The notes under the pieces are model-generated. The model saw only the letters and a program-made list of their open reading frames with translations, had not been told where the DNA came from and did no database searches. Made by a program: the position numbers and the translations under genes. Below, in pieces: positions 1 through 10,329 of a stretch of DNA of 64,000 bases. Numbering within the stretch: the first letter of the stretch is position 1; each line of letters opens with the position of its first letter. This DNA is from Comamonadaceae bacterium (GTDB lineage Bacteria > Pseudomonadota > Gammaproteobacteria > Burkholderiales > Burkholderiaceae_C): positions 472,700-536,699 of the forward strand of contig JAIXSQ010000018.1 in NCBI GenBank assembly GCA_027484575.1. Direction: 5' to 3'.

Positions 1-671
1 CCGCCGAAGCCGGGCCGGTCGGTGGCCGCGACCTGTTCGACCAGCGCGCGGGCCCAGGCCGGCGCGAAGCAGTCCTGCGCGCCCGTGCGCACGCACTGCG
101 CGCTCTTCCAGGCCATGACGGTGCGCAGCACCTGCGGGTCGCGGCAATCGGCCTCGAAGCGCAAGGGGCCGACCTCGCGCGCGAGCTTGCGCGCCTTGCG
201 CGGCAGCTCGCCCAGGCGGCGTGCGCCAGCCGCCAGCCGACGCTGCCGCCAGGCCGCGTGGCCGCCCGACAGGTCCAGCGCCGGCGACAGGGCCTGCTGC
301 ACCGGCGCGCCCGCCGGCGCCTGCGCGGCGGCCAGGTGGTGGAAGTCCCAGGAGGCCAGGCCGCAGCCGCGCAGCAGCACCGGCCAGGACCATGCCAGGC
401 CCGGCTCGGCGATGACGCCGTGGTGGTCCGACAGCCGCCCGCCCACCGGCACGCCCACGCCCCAGCCCCGCTGGTGCGGGAAGAAGCCGGCGACCCGGCC
501 CCCGTCCTCCAGCAGCGCGATGCGCACGTCCTGGCGGACCGCGCCCACCGCGAGGCTGAAGTCGGGCGTGAAGTACGGGCTGGCCAGCAGCGGCTGCGCG
601 GCCTGCAGGTCCTGCCACCGCGCCTGCAGGCCGGCGTCGAGTTCGTGGGGCGCGAGGATCCGGATCTTCAT
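1..671 (-). CDS. CelD-type GNAT acetyltransferase family protein (C-terminus cut by window edge)
   Basis: Reading leftward from the ATG at 671 gives MKIRILAPHELDAGLQARW and then SPYFTPDFSLAVGAVRQDV. This looks like the start of the CelD/BcsL group of GNAT-fold proteins, in which two GNAT-like halves transfer an acyl group to a polysaccharide or cell-surface substrate. About 223 residues are visible; the remainder lies beyond position 1, so the second half and the acyl-CoA pocket cannot be judged. A basic stretch (RRLAAGARRLGELPRKARKLA) falls in the middle, where the family has a linker. The gene is divergent from the flavoprotein gene at 924, with 252 bases between the two starts. Family members often sit near exopolysaccharide genes, and a polysaccharide operon lies 10 kb away. 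The family is fairly clear; the substrate is unknown. Confidence 0.6.
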   Translation of the reverse strand, partial: MKIRILAPHELDAGLQARWQDLQAAQPLLASPYFTPDFSLAVGAVRQDVRIALLEDGGRVAGFFPHQRGWGVGVPVGGRLSDHHGVIAEPGLAWSWPVLLRGCGLASWDFHHLAAAQAPAGAPVQQALSPALDLSGGHAAWRQRRLAAGARRLGELPRKARKLAREVGPLRFEADCRDPQVLRTVMAWKSAQCVRTGAQDCFAPAWARALVEQVAATDRPGFG

Positions 672-923
672 GGGATGTGCCGCTCGGTGCCGGGCGGCCG
701 GGGGGCCGCCGCATGGCAGTGCAGGGTGCGCAGGCTGGCTCGGCCGTGGCATCGGCTGGCGGCGCAGCGGCGTGCAGGACGCATCGCACAGGCCCATCAA
801 GCGCGTCCGACACCCGGCCGCGCATGGCTGAGGCCCGCGGCCCCGCTGCGGCCGCTACCGTGGCGCGATGGCCTGCCTCAGCCGTCTCCCGCTGTTCCCG
901 CGCCCCGCCGGGGGCGCCTGCCG

Positions 924-2342
924 ATGACCACCGACCTGCTGGTGGTGGGCGCGGGCATCGCCGGCCTGGCCTGCGCCTGCGCGGCGGCCGATGCGGGCCT
1001 GCGCGTGACGGTGCTCGAGGCCCAGGCCCACGCGGGCGGGCGCGCGGCCAGCTGGAACGATCCCACCACCGGCACCCGCGTGGACATCGGCCCCCACGTG
1101 GTGAGCACCGAGCACCGCAACTACCTGTCGCTGCTGCGCCGGCTGGGCACCGACGGCCAGCTCACCTGGCAGCGCGCGCCGCTGATCACGCTGCTGGACG
1201 CGCGCGGCACGCTGCGCATGCCGTCGCGGCGCTGGCTGCCCCCGCTGCACGGCCTGCCGATGCTGCCCGGCGCGCTCAGCCGGCTGTCGCTGGCCGATGC
1301 GCTGTCGCACACCCGGCTGGCCTGGGCCGCGGCGCGCACCGACGAGCAGGCGCTGCGCGAGCTCGACGCCGAGGATGCGCTGGCCTGGCTGCGCGGGCAC
1401 GGCGTGCGGCCGCACGCGATCGACTGGTTCTGGCGCTCGGCCGTGCTGGCCTTGCTCAACGTGCGGCTGGAGCAGTGCTCGGCCGCTGCCGCGATGCGCG
1501 TGTTCCGCCTGATGCTGGGGCGCAGCGGCTGGCACTTCGGCTTCCCGCGCACCGGCCTGGCCGACCTGGTGGTGCCCGGCTGCACCGGCGCGGTCCTGCG
1601 CAGCGGCGGCCGCCTGCTGCACGGCGCGCGCGTGCGGCGGCTGCTGGCCGGGCCGCAGGGGCCGCAGGCGGTGGAGACCGCCGACGGCCACCGGCTGGCC
1701 GCCACGCGCATCGTGCTGGCCCTGCCGCCGCAGGCGCTGGCCGAGGTGGTGGGGGCCAGCGACGTGCCGGCGCTGCAGCCGCTGGCCACGCGCGCGGGCT
1801 ACTTCCGGCCCGCGCCGTATCTGAGCACCTACCTGTGGTTCGACCGCCCGATCGGCAGCGAACGCTTCTGGGCCCGGGCTTGGTCGCCGCAGGGGCTGAA
1901 CACCGATTTCTACGACCTGTCGCACATCCGCCCGGCGCTGCACGGCAAGCCCTCGCTGGTGGCCTGCAACGCGATCGGCCCGCAGGTGCGCGAGGACTGG
2001 GACGACGCCCGCATCGTCGAGCAGTCGGTCGAGGAGGTGGCGCAGTTCGCGCCGGCCACGCGCCAGGCCCGGGTGCTGCATGCGCGGGTGCACCGCATCG
2101 CGCAGGCGATCCCGCAGCCGCGGCCCGGCTCCGAGCAGCTGCGCCCGCCGGTGGCCACGGCGTTGCCGCGGCTGTGGATCGCCGGCGACTGGACCGACAC
2201 CGCCGTGCCCTGCTCGATGGAGAGCGCGGCGCGCTCGGGCGCGCTGGCCGCCGAGGCGGTGCTGGCCGAGCTGGGCCGCCCGCGGCGGCTGGCGATCGAC
2301 CCGCCGGAGACGCGCGGGCTGGTGGCGCTGCTGCGGCGCTGA
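924..2342 (+). CDS. FAD-dependent amine-oxidase-fold protein, HpnE / phytoene desaturase-like
   Basis: The protein has 472 residues. It opens with a dinucleotide-binding motif (LLVVGAGIAGLACACAAADA) followed by an acidic VLEAQ and the GGRAAS signature of flavin amine oxidases and carotenoid or squalene desaturases. The C-terminus has the second FAD motif, LWIAGDWTDTAVPCSMESA, which closely resembles the 'AGDWT-T-P-TIEGA' signature of hydroxysqualene dehydroxylase (HpnE) and phytoene desaturases. I chose the ATG at 924 because the fold begins seven residues later; the frame is open further upstream but that part is low-complexity. The 3' end faces the 8-vinyl reductase gene with 22 bases between stops. 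No other hopanoid or carotenoid gene is visible, so the substrate is open. Confidence 0.7.
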   Translation: MTTDLLVVGAGIAGLACACAAADAGLRVTVLEAQAHAGGRAASWNDPTTGTRVDIGPHVVSTEHRNYLSLLRRLGTDGQLTWQRAPLITLLDARGTLRMPSRRWLPPLHGLPMLPGALSRLSLADALSHTRLAWAAARTDEQALRELDAEDALAWLRGHGVRPHAIDWFWRSAVLALLNVRLEQCSAAAAMRVFRLMLGRSGWHFGFPRTGLADLVVPGCTGAVLRSGGRLLHGARVRRLLAGPQGPQAVETADGHRLAATRIVLALPPQALAEVVGASDVPALQPLATRAGYFRPAPYLSTYLWFDRPIGSERFWARAWSPQGLNTDFYDLSHIRPALHGKPSLVACNAIGPQVREDWDDARIVEQSVEEVAQFAPATRQARVLHARVHRIAQAIPQPRPGSEQLRPPVATALPRLWIAGDWTDTAVPCSMESAARSGALAAEAVLAELGRPRRLAIDPPETRGLVALLRR

Positions 2343-2364
2343 AGGCTGCGCCGCGCGCGGGGAA

Positions 2365-3345
2365 TCAGCCGCGCCGCTCGAACACCGCGTGCGCGCCGAG
2401 CCCCGCCTGCGCCTGCCCCGCCAGCAGCGCCGCGTAGTGCGCCCGCAGCGTGTCCTGCCCGGTCTCGGGCGTGGCCTCGGCGTCGTAGCGCCCGGCCTGC
2501 GCGTCCCACACCAGCATGGACTCGCTGGCGTAGTACAGGCCGATGCGCGCGAACTCGGCCCGTGCCTGCAGCGAGGGCAGCGGCACCACGCGCGCCAGCG
2601 CGCCCAGCCCGCCGGCGATGCCGCGCAGCAGCGCCAGCGGCACCCGGCGCACCGGCACCGGCCGCCCCAGCAGGTCCGCCAGCAGCCGGGCCTGGTCCAG
2701 CGGGGTCAGGGCCGGGCCCGGCCCGCCCACCGGCAGCACGCGGCCGCGGCGCGCGCGGTCCTCCACGCAGTCGGCGATGAAGGCCGCCAGGTCGCGGTCG
2801 CTCACCGGCTTGCAGGCGGTCAGCGTGCCGTCGCCCAGCACCAGGAACGGCCGGCCGCGCTGCACCCGCGCCACCTGCCCCGACAGCGACTTGAAGAAGG
2901 CGGTGGGCCGCACCACGGTCCAGGCCAGGCCACTGGCGGCCAGCGCCTGCTCGCAGGCGCGCTTGGCCTGCTGGAAGGCCAGCCGCGGCTTCTGCACGCA
3001 CAGCGCCGACAGCAGCACCACGTCGCGCGCGCCGGCCGCCTGCGCGGCGCGCACCGCGGCCAGCGTGGCGTCGTGGTCGACCGCCCAGGCCTCGCGCGGC
3101 GCGCCGGTGCGCGAGGCCAGGCACGAGACCACGGTGTCGCAAGGCCCTGCGCCCAGGCCATCGCGCGCCAGCGCCTGCGCATCGGCCAGGTCGACCGCGC
3201 GCGCCTGCACGCCGGCCGGCCAGGCGCGCAGCGTGCTGCCGGGCCGCACGATGGCGGTGACCGCATGGCCGCGGGCCGCGAGGGCGGCGGCCGTGGCCTG
3301 GCCGATGGTGCCGGTGGCGCCGAGCAGGACGATGCGCTGGGACAT
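2365..3345 (-). CDS. bciA: NAD(P)H-dependent divinyl chlorophyllide 8-vinyl reductase-like protein (BciA family)
   Basis: The 326-residue protein is an atypical short-chain reductase: a Rossmann start (IVLLGATGTIGQATAAALA), VVSCLASRTG, and LVLGDGTLTACKPVSDRDLA. The latter, with the later VLPVGGPGPALTPLDQA and IGLYYASESMLVWD, matches what I know of BciA and plant DVR proteins. These reduce the C8 vinyl group of divinyl (proto)chlorophyllide in (bacterio)chlorophyll synthesis. The start at 3345 leaves two residues before the Rossmann strand. No bch, puf or crt cluster is in the window, so this is either a dispersed photosynthesis gene, as in some purple betaproteobacteria, or a homologue reused for another substrate in a non-phototroph. 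Family assignment is good; the physiological role is inference. Confidence 0.72.
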   Translation of the reverse strand: MSQRIVLLGATGTIGQATAAALAARGHAVTAIVRPGSTLRAWPAGVQARAVDLADAQALARDGLGAGPCDTVVSCLASRTGAPREAWAVDHDATLAAVRAAQAAGARDVVLLSALCVQKPRLAFQQAKRACEQALAASGLAWTVVRPTAFFKSLSGQVARVQRGRPFLVLGDGTLTACKPVSDRDLAAFIADCVEDRARRGRVLPVGGPGPALTPLDQARLLADLLGRPVPVRRVPLALLRGIAGGLGALARVVPLPSLQARAEFARIGLYYASESMLVWDAQAGRYDAEATPETGQDTLRAHYAALLAGQAQAGLGAHAVFERRG

Positions 3346-3411
3346 GCCGCGCATTCTGGGGCTGCCGGCGCCGCCCGCCACCCGGGGCGCACCCGCGGCC
3401 CGATGCGGGCC

Positions 3412-4557
3412 TCAGAGCGCCACGTGCAGCGCGAGCCCGGCGCGCCAGCCCGGCTGGTTGCCGGTGCGCTGGCCGAGGGCGACCACCAGCATGCCGCGGC
3501 GCGCGAGCGCCGTGCGCGTGGCCACCGTCAGCTGGGTGTCGGCCTGCGGCTGGTCCCAGCGCGCGACCTTCTGCAGGTCGACGTCCACGCGGCTGCGCGG
3601 CCCCAGGGGCAGGCCGGTGCCCAGCTTCGCGCCCGCGCGGCGGCCGGTCTCGCCCACCGCGGGCGTCCAGCCGCGCCCCGACGCATCGACGGCGAGCAGC
3701 CAGCCCGGGCCGCTGCCGCCGCGCGCCAGCCCCAGGGTCCAGCGCGTCGGGTCCTCGCGGCCGGTGGTGGCCGATTGCGCCCACGACGCCTGCAGCGTGC
3801 CCAGCGGCCCGGCGGCCTGCGCGAACTCGATCCCGCCGGCCTGGCGTTCGCCCGCCCACTCCGAGCGCGCCTGCGCCGTCAGGCCCGGCGCGAGCCCCAC
3901 GCGCCAGGCCGCGGCCCCGTAGGCGTCGCCGTAGTGCAGCACGCCCGGCGAGGGTTCGGAGCGCAGGCGGCCGGCCTCCACCTCCCAGTCGGCCGCACCC
4001 GGCGGCAGGGGGGCCAGCACGGTGCCCGGCACGCGCGGTGCCGCGACGCGCCCGAAGCGCAGGCCGCCCAGCGGCGCGGGCGCGCTCCAGGCCGCCCCGC
4101 TGCCCACCGTGTCGCCCACCACCAGCTTGGGCAGCGGGGCGCCGGGCGCCGCCTCGAAGCTGGTGGCCAGCCTGGCCGCGCGCAGCGGCGTGGCCGGATC
4201 GACCCGCAGCGTGCTGCGCACGCGCCCCAGCGGTGCCTCGACCGCGCCCTCCACCCGCGCCGGGCTGGCACCCGCGCGCTGCGGCTCGAGCAGGTCCCAG
4301 CGCAGGGCCAGCCCGGGCGTGCGCAGCACCTCGCCCGACGGCAGCGCGGCCGCGGCCGGGCCCGACGGTGCGGAGGCGGCCGCTGCCGGCGGCGGCGGCA
4401 CGGCCGGCACCGGCGGCATCTCCGGCAGGGCCGGCAGCGCCGGTGGCCCGAAGGCCAGCGCACCGCCCGCGGCGCACGCCAGCAGCGCGCCGGCAGCCAG
4501 CGGCCGCAGGACGGCAGCCGCTCGGGCCAGGGCAGGGCGATGTCGCATCCGGCGCAT
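3412..4557 (-). CDS. Secreted beta-barrel protein resembling the N-terminal part of a fimbrial usher
   Basis: The 381 residues start with a basic n-region and a hydrophobic signal segment ending near ALAFG, followed by a proline/alanine-rich linker to about residue 65. The rest is alternating beta-type sequence. KLVVGDTVGSGAAWSAPAPL followed by GGLRFGR, and later WEVEAGRLR, resemble the strand blocks of FimD/PapC-type ushers ('GD..t.g..w...v.f.Gl..gr'). Classical ushers exceed 750 residues and are flanked by chaperone and pilin genes. This one is half-length and has no such neighbours, so it may be a truncated usher, a specialised short barrel, or an unrelated outer-membrane protein. An alternative start lies at 4548. 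The signal peptide is convincing; the usher relationship is moderate. Confidence 0.5.
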   Translation of the reverse strand: MRRMRHRPALARAAAVLRPLAAGALLACAAGGALAFGPPALPALPEMPPVPAVPPPPAAAASAPSGPAAAALPSGEVLRTPGLALRWDLLEPQRAGASPARVEGAVEAPLGRVRSTLRVDPATPLRAARLATSFEAAPGAPLPKLVVGDTVGSGAAWSAPAPLGGLRFGRVAAPRVPGTVLAPLPPGAADWEVEAGRLRSEPSPGVLHYGDAYGAAAWRVGLAPGLTAQARSEWAGERQAGGIEFAQAAGPLGTLQASWAQSATTGREDPTRWTLGLARGGSGPGWLLAVDASGRGWTPAVGETGRRAGAKLGTGLPLGPRSRVDVDLQKVARWDQPQADTQLTVATRTALARRGMLVVALGQRTGNQPGWRAGLALHVAL

Positions 4558-4713
4558 GCTAGGCAGCCAGCCCGTCCATACGCATCCTGCAGAGCCGGTT
4601 CACAGGCTTGTCGGTGAAGCCGTGACTTCTTCCTCGACCGTGCGGCCGGCGCACAGCGCGACCATGGCGCCGAAGGGCCGGCCGGCGCGCGCCGCACCCG
4701 GCGAGAATGGGCC

Positions 4714-7020
<2,307 letters not shown>

Positions 7021-7036
7021 AGCGCGGGCGCACCGC

Positions 7037-7057
7037 CGCCGACAGCTCCTGTCGGCG
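7037..7057 (+). terminator. Perfect 9-bp hairpin downstream of the PAS kinase
   Basis: CGCCGACAG, a 3-nt loop (CTC) and CTGTCGGCG form a perfect 9-bp stem 16 bases after the kinase stop codon. No T-run follows, so it may be a weak intrinsic terminator or an RNA-stabilising 3' hairpin rather than a classical terminator. Confidence 0.5.
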
Positions 7058-7145
7058 CCGTCCGACGCTGCGGCCGAGCCACGCCTGCACACACTTTCGC
7101 CAGGGCTGCAACACCTGCGGTCCCAGCAAGGCGAGGACGGACCCG

Positions 7146-7376
7146 ATGCGTGGATGGATGCACCCCGTGCGCTGGCTGCCGCTGGTGGCGGCTGCCGTGC
7201 TGGCCTGGCCGGGTGCGCCGCGCGCGGCTGCGGCTGTGGCGCCTGCGCTGCCCGCCGCGCATGCCGGGCCCGCGGCGACCCCGGGCGTGGCGGCGCTGCC
7301 GCGCGCGCTTCAGCGCCGCGCCAGCCCCTGCAGGCAGGCCCGCAGCGCCTGCGGGTCCACCGGCTTGCCCAGGTAG
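7146..7376 (+). CDS. Possible small secreted peptide (76 aa), doubtful
   Basis: An ATG at 7146 opens a 76-codon frame. Its product begins MRGWMHPVRWLPLVAAAVLA, a plausible signal peptide with cleavage after the alanine cluster near residue 29, followed by a featureless Ala/Pro-rich tail. The last 67 bases overlap the 3' end of the convergent GAF kinase gene, and the C-terminal residues look like an antisense reading of that gene. It may be the remnant of a longer secreted protein or chance in GC-rich DNA. I list it because the first 50 codons lie in otherwise unassigned sequence. Confidence 0.25.
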   Translation: MRGWMHPVRWLPLVAAAVLAWPGAPRAAAAVAPALPAAHAGPAATPGVAALPRALQRRASPCRQARSACGSTGLPR

Positions 7377-8965
7377 CCGTCCATGCCGGCGGCCAGGCAA
7401 GCCTGCTGGTCCTCGCGCATCGCGCCGGCGCTCAGCGCCACGATGGGCCCGCGCCAGCCGCGCCGGCGCAGGACGCGGGTGGCCTCCAGCCCGTCGATGC
7501 CCGGCAGCTGGCAGTCCATGAGCACCAGGTCGAAGGATTGCTGCGCGCACAGGGCCAGCGCGGTCTCCCCGTCCGGCGCGGTGGCGATGTCGCGCACGCC
7601 CGCCTGCTGCAGCAGCCCTTCGCCCACGAGCAGGTTCACCTCGTTGTCGTCGACGAGCAGCACCCGCAGCGCCCCGAAGCCGTCCTGCGCCAGCGTCGTG
7701 CCGGTGCCCGCCCCGGGCGCGGCCTCGGTGGCGACCGCCGGCAGCGGCAGGTGGACGGTGAACACCGAGCCCTGGCCCGGCGTGCTGCGCAGCTCGACGC
7801 GCCCTCCCATCAGGTGGCACAGCTCGCGCACGATGGCCAGCCCCAGGCCCGAGCCCTGGTGGGTGCGCGCCACCGAGGCATCGGCCTGCACGTAGGGGCG
7901 GAACAACTGCTGCTGCACGGCCGGCGCGATGCCCGGGCCGGTGTCGTGCACGTCGAAGCTGACCGTGTCGCCGGGGCCTTGCCGCACGGCCAGGCCGAAC
8001 TGGCCCGCGCCCGTGAACTTGGCCGCGTTGCCCAGCAGGTTGGTCAGCACCTGGCGCAGCCGCAGCGGGTCGCCCAGCACGTGCTGCGGCAGCGCGGGAT
8101 CGATGTCGAGCACGAAGCCCAGGCCGCATTCGGCGGCGCGGAACCGGAACATGCCGGCCAGCTCGCCGGCCAGCGCCCGCAGGTCCAGCGCGGTGCGCTC
8201 CAGCAGCATCTGGCCCGCCTCGATCTTGGACAGGTCGAGCACGCCGTTGACCAGCGCCAGCAGGGTGCTGGCGCACTGGTCCAGCGTGCGCACCCAGCCG
8301 GCCTCGCGCTCGGGCAGGGCGCTGGACGCCAGCATGCGCGACAGGCCCAGCACGCCGTTGATGGGGGTGCGGATCTCGTGGCTCATCGCGGCCAGGAAGT
8401 CCGACTTGGCGCGGCTGGCCCGCTCGGCCTGTGCCAGCGCGAGTTCGAGCGCGCGGCGCTGGTCCAGCTCCTGCCCGCGCAGCAGCAGCACGTGCACGAT
8501 GGTGGCCGACAGCTGCTCCAGGAAGCGCCGGTGCTCGGCGGACAGCTGCCCCGGCGTGCGGTCGATCAGGCACACGGTGCCGATGCGCTCGCCACCGGGC
8601 AGCGTCAGCGGCGCGCCGGCGTAGTGGCGGATGCCCGGGTCGCCCGTCACCAGCGGGTTGTCGTGGAAGCGCCGGTCCAGCCGCGCGTCCGGCACCTCGA
8701 ACAGGGTGTCCGTCCCGGCCACCACGTGGCCGCAGAAGGACACCTCGCGCGAGGTCTCGCCGCCCTGCGGCAATCCCACGGCGGACTTGAACCACTGGCG
8801 GTCGGCATCGACCAGGGAGATCAGCGCGATGGGCATGCCCGTCACGTCGCAGGCCAGCGTGGTGAAGGCGTCGAGCAGGGGCTCGGCCGCCGTGTCGAGC
8901 AGCGCGAGCTCGCGCAGGCGCTGCAGGCGCCTGGGTTCGTCGCTGGGGAGGCCGGGACCGATCAT
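7310..8965 (-). CDS. GAF-domain hybrid sensor histidine kinase with receiver domain
   Basis: The 551-residue cytoplasmic protein has an N-terminal GAF domain (about 20-165) of the type with FKSAVGLPQGGETSREVSFC and HYAGAPLTLPGGERIGTVC. A phosphoacceptor helix follows, with AMSHEIRTPINGVLGL (His196), then an ATPase domain (NLLGNAAKF N-box, DTGPGIAP G1, GSGLGLAIVRELCHLMGG G2). The C-terminal receiver has VLLVDDNEVN, Asp484 in LVLMDCQLPGIDG and Lys in LGKPVDP. The start at 8965 gives the usual short lead into the GAF domain; an upstream extension in the same frame lacks recognisable content. It converges on the PAS kinase at 4714. It has its own receiver but no Hpt domain, so phosphotransfer must go to a protein encoded elsewhere. 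The signal sensed by the GAF domain cannot be read from sequence. Confidence 0.88.
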   Translation of the reverse strand: MIGPGLPSDEPRRLQRLRELALLDTAAEPLLDAFTTLACDVTGMPIALISLVDADRQWFKSAVGLPQGGETSREVSFCGHVVAGTDTLFEVPDARLDRRFHDNPLVTGDPGIRHYAGAPLTLPGGERIGTVCLIDRTPGQLSAEHRRFLEQLSATIVHVLLLRGQELDQRRALELALAQAERASRAKSDFLAAMSHEIRTPINGVLGLSRMLASSALPEREAGWVRTLDQCASTLLALVNGVLDLSKIEAGQMLLERTALDLRALAGELAGMFRFRAAECGLGFVLDIDPALPQHVLGDPLRLRQVLTNLLGNAAKFTGAGQFGLAVRQGPGDTVSFDVHDTGPGIAPAVQQQLFRPYVQADASVARTHQGSGLGLAIVRELCHLMGGRVELRSTPGQGSVFTVHLPLPAVATEAAPGAGTGTTLAQDGFGALRVLLVDDNEVNLLVGEGLLQQAGVRDIATAPDGETALALCAQQSFDLVLMDCQLPGIDGLEATRVLRRRGWRGPIVALSAGAMREDQQACLAAGMDGYLGKPVDPQALRACLQGLARR

Positions 8966-9204
8966 GGGCGGCGAGTGTGCGCCCCCGGTGCCGATGCCGC
9001 CGTGACGAACACCCGCACGAAGGCAGCGCATGTCGATGCATCATGCCTGACGCGGCGACGCGCGTGGGCCCGCGCCTGCAGGGCCTGCGCGGCCCGGCGG
9101 TGCCGCGCGCCGGCCCGCGCCGGGGGATCCGGCGGGCGTCCTACAAACGGCCGCGCCGCGCGGGCCGCACAGTGGGCGCCCCCCACGACCCGGAGTCACG
9201 CACG

Positions 9205-9609
9205 ATGCGCCTGCTGTCCTTCCTCGCCGGCCTGGCCGCCGGCCTGCTGCTCGCACCGGCCGCCCGCCGGCCCGCCACCGACCGCCGCATGCCCGCTCCC
9301 GCCATGACCGGCGAGCGCGACTTCCCCACCCATGCCCGGCCGCGCAACGACGCCGAGATCACCGAGCGCATCCGCTCGCAGCTGCAGCGCACGATCCAGT
9401 CGCCGCAGGCGGTGGAGGTCGACGTGCGCGAGGGCTGCGTGACCCTGCGCGGCCGCGTGCAGGCGCGTGACGTGCGGCTGCTGCTGGCCGAGGTCGATGC
9501 CACGGCCGGTGTCACCGAGGTGCGCAACGAGTTGCGCATCGAGGGCGAGCTGCCGCAGGTGGGCGCCACCCGCCAGCAGGCGGCGGCGCCGGCACCGGCC
9601 ACCGCCTGA
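9205..9609 (+). CDS. BON-domain protein with N-terminal membrane anchor
   Basis: The 134-residue protein has a short hydrophobic N-terminus (MRLLSFLAGLAAGLLLAPAA) that could be a membrane anchor or a poorly cleaved signal. A single BON domain follows at about residues 48-115 (DAEITERIRSQLQRTIQ... VTLRGRV... VTEVRNELRI). BON domains are small alpha/beta modules of envelope-stress proteins such as OsmY and are thought to bind phospholipid surfaces. A GGAG lies 9-12 bases before the ATG. It is followed 133 bases downstream by a glycine-zipper protein on the same strand, and the two may serve the same envelope role. The C-terminal 20 residues are Ala/Pro/Gln-rich. Confidence 0.75.
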   Translation: MRLLSFLAGLAAGLLLAPAARRPATDRRMPAPAMTGERDFPTHARPRNDAEITERIRSQLQRTIQSPQAVEVDVREGCVTLRGRVQARDVRLLLAEVDATAGVTEVRNELRIEGELPQVGATRQQAAAPAPATA

Positions 9610-9742
9610 GGCGCTCCCAGCGCCTGTCGGCCGGGGACCACGCGCGCTTGGGCCGAGGGCGACGCCGATGCGGCGCACGGGCCGAGGGCGCCGCCACCGC
9701 CCCGTGCCCACGATCGGCGCTCCAGCAACACCAGGAGGTCCT

Positions 9743-10234
9743 ATGGACAGCAACGACAAGAAGAAGGCCGGCGGCGCCGGCATGGGCACCGTGGCCGGTG
9801 CCGCGGTCGGCGGCGTGGCCGGTGGCGCCACCACGGGCGCCCTGGCCGGCGGCCTGACGGGGCCGGTGGGCGCGGCGATCGGTGCGGCCGTGGGTGCAGT
9901 GGCCGGCGCGGTCATGGGCAAGAAGTCGGCCGACCCGGTGGCCGAGGACAGCTACTGGCGCGAGAACCACGCCAGCCGCCCGTATGCCCGCCAGGACGTG
10001 GGCTTCGACCACTACCAGCCCGCCTACCGCGCCGGCGTGGACTCGTGGACCCGCAACCCGAACCGCTCCTTCGACGAGGTCGAGCCCGAGATGGCCCGTG
10101 ACTGGGGCCGCGCCCGCGGCAGCTCCTCGCTCGAGTGGGAGCATGCGCGCCCGGCCGCGCGCGACGCCTGGGACCGCGTGAGCAACGCGACCGAGCGCGC
10201 CATCCCCGGCGACTCGGACAAGGACGGCCGCTGA
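9743..10234 (+). CDS. Glycine-zipper protein of unknown function
   Basis: The 163-residue product starts MDSNDKKKAGGAGMGTVAG after a strong AGGAGG ribosome-binding site. Residues 10-60 alternate Gly and Ala (TVAGAAVGGVAGGATTGALA, then GPVGAAIGAAVGAVAGAVMG), a glycine-zipper pattern forming tightly packed membrane helices. The remainder is hydrophilic and aromatic-rich (YWRENHASRPYARQ, FDHYQPAYRAGVDSW), ending in a charged tail. This arrangement is common in short stress-associated proteins of Burkholderiales that accompany BON-domain genes. No enzymatic motif is present. Function unknown. Confidence 0.7.
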   Translation: MDSNDKKKAGGAGMGTVAGAAVGGVAGGATTGALAGGLTGPVGAAIGAAVGAVAGAVMGKKSADPVAEDSYWRENHASRPYARQDVGFDHYQPAYRAGVDSWTRNPNRSFDEVEPEMARDWGRARGSSSLEWEHARPAARDAWDRVSNATERAIPGDSDKDGR

Positions 10235-10252
10235 GCGGCGGTGCCTGACGCG

Positions 10253-10290
10253 GGGCGGCCTGCAGCAGCGCTGCGCGTGCTGCGCCGCCC
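10253..10290. terminator. Candidate bidirectional terminator hairpin
   Basis: In the 95-base space between the convergent glycine-zipper and epimerase genes, GGGCGGC pairs with GCCGCCC, with an inner GCAGC/GCTGC extension after a 2-nt bulge. The stem is long and GC-rich but no T-run follows on either strand, so the terminator role is inferred from position. Confidence 0.4.
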
Positions 10291-10329
10291 TGCTGCGGGC
10301 CCCCGGCGGGCCGGCGCGGCAGCCCTGCC

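Noticed and set aside
7146..7376. Cytochrome-like or metal-binding peptide suggested by a CNTCG string in the upstream frame
   Set aside because: The string lies before the start codon, and only two Cys remain in the peptide itself. No haem motif. Kept only as a doubtful small ORF.
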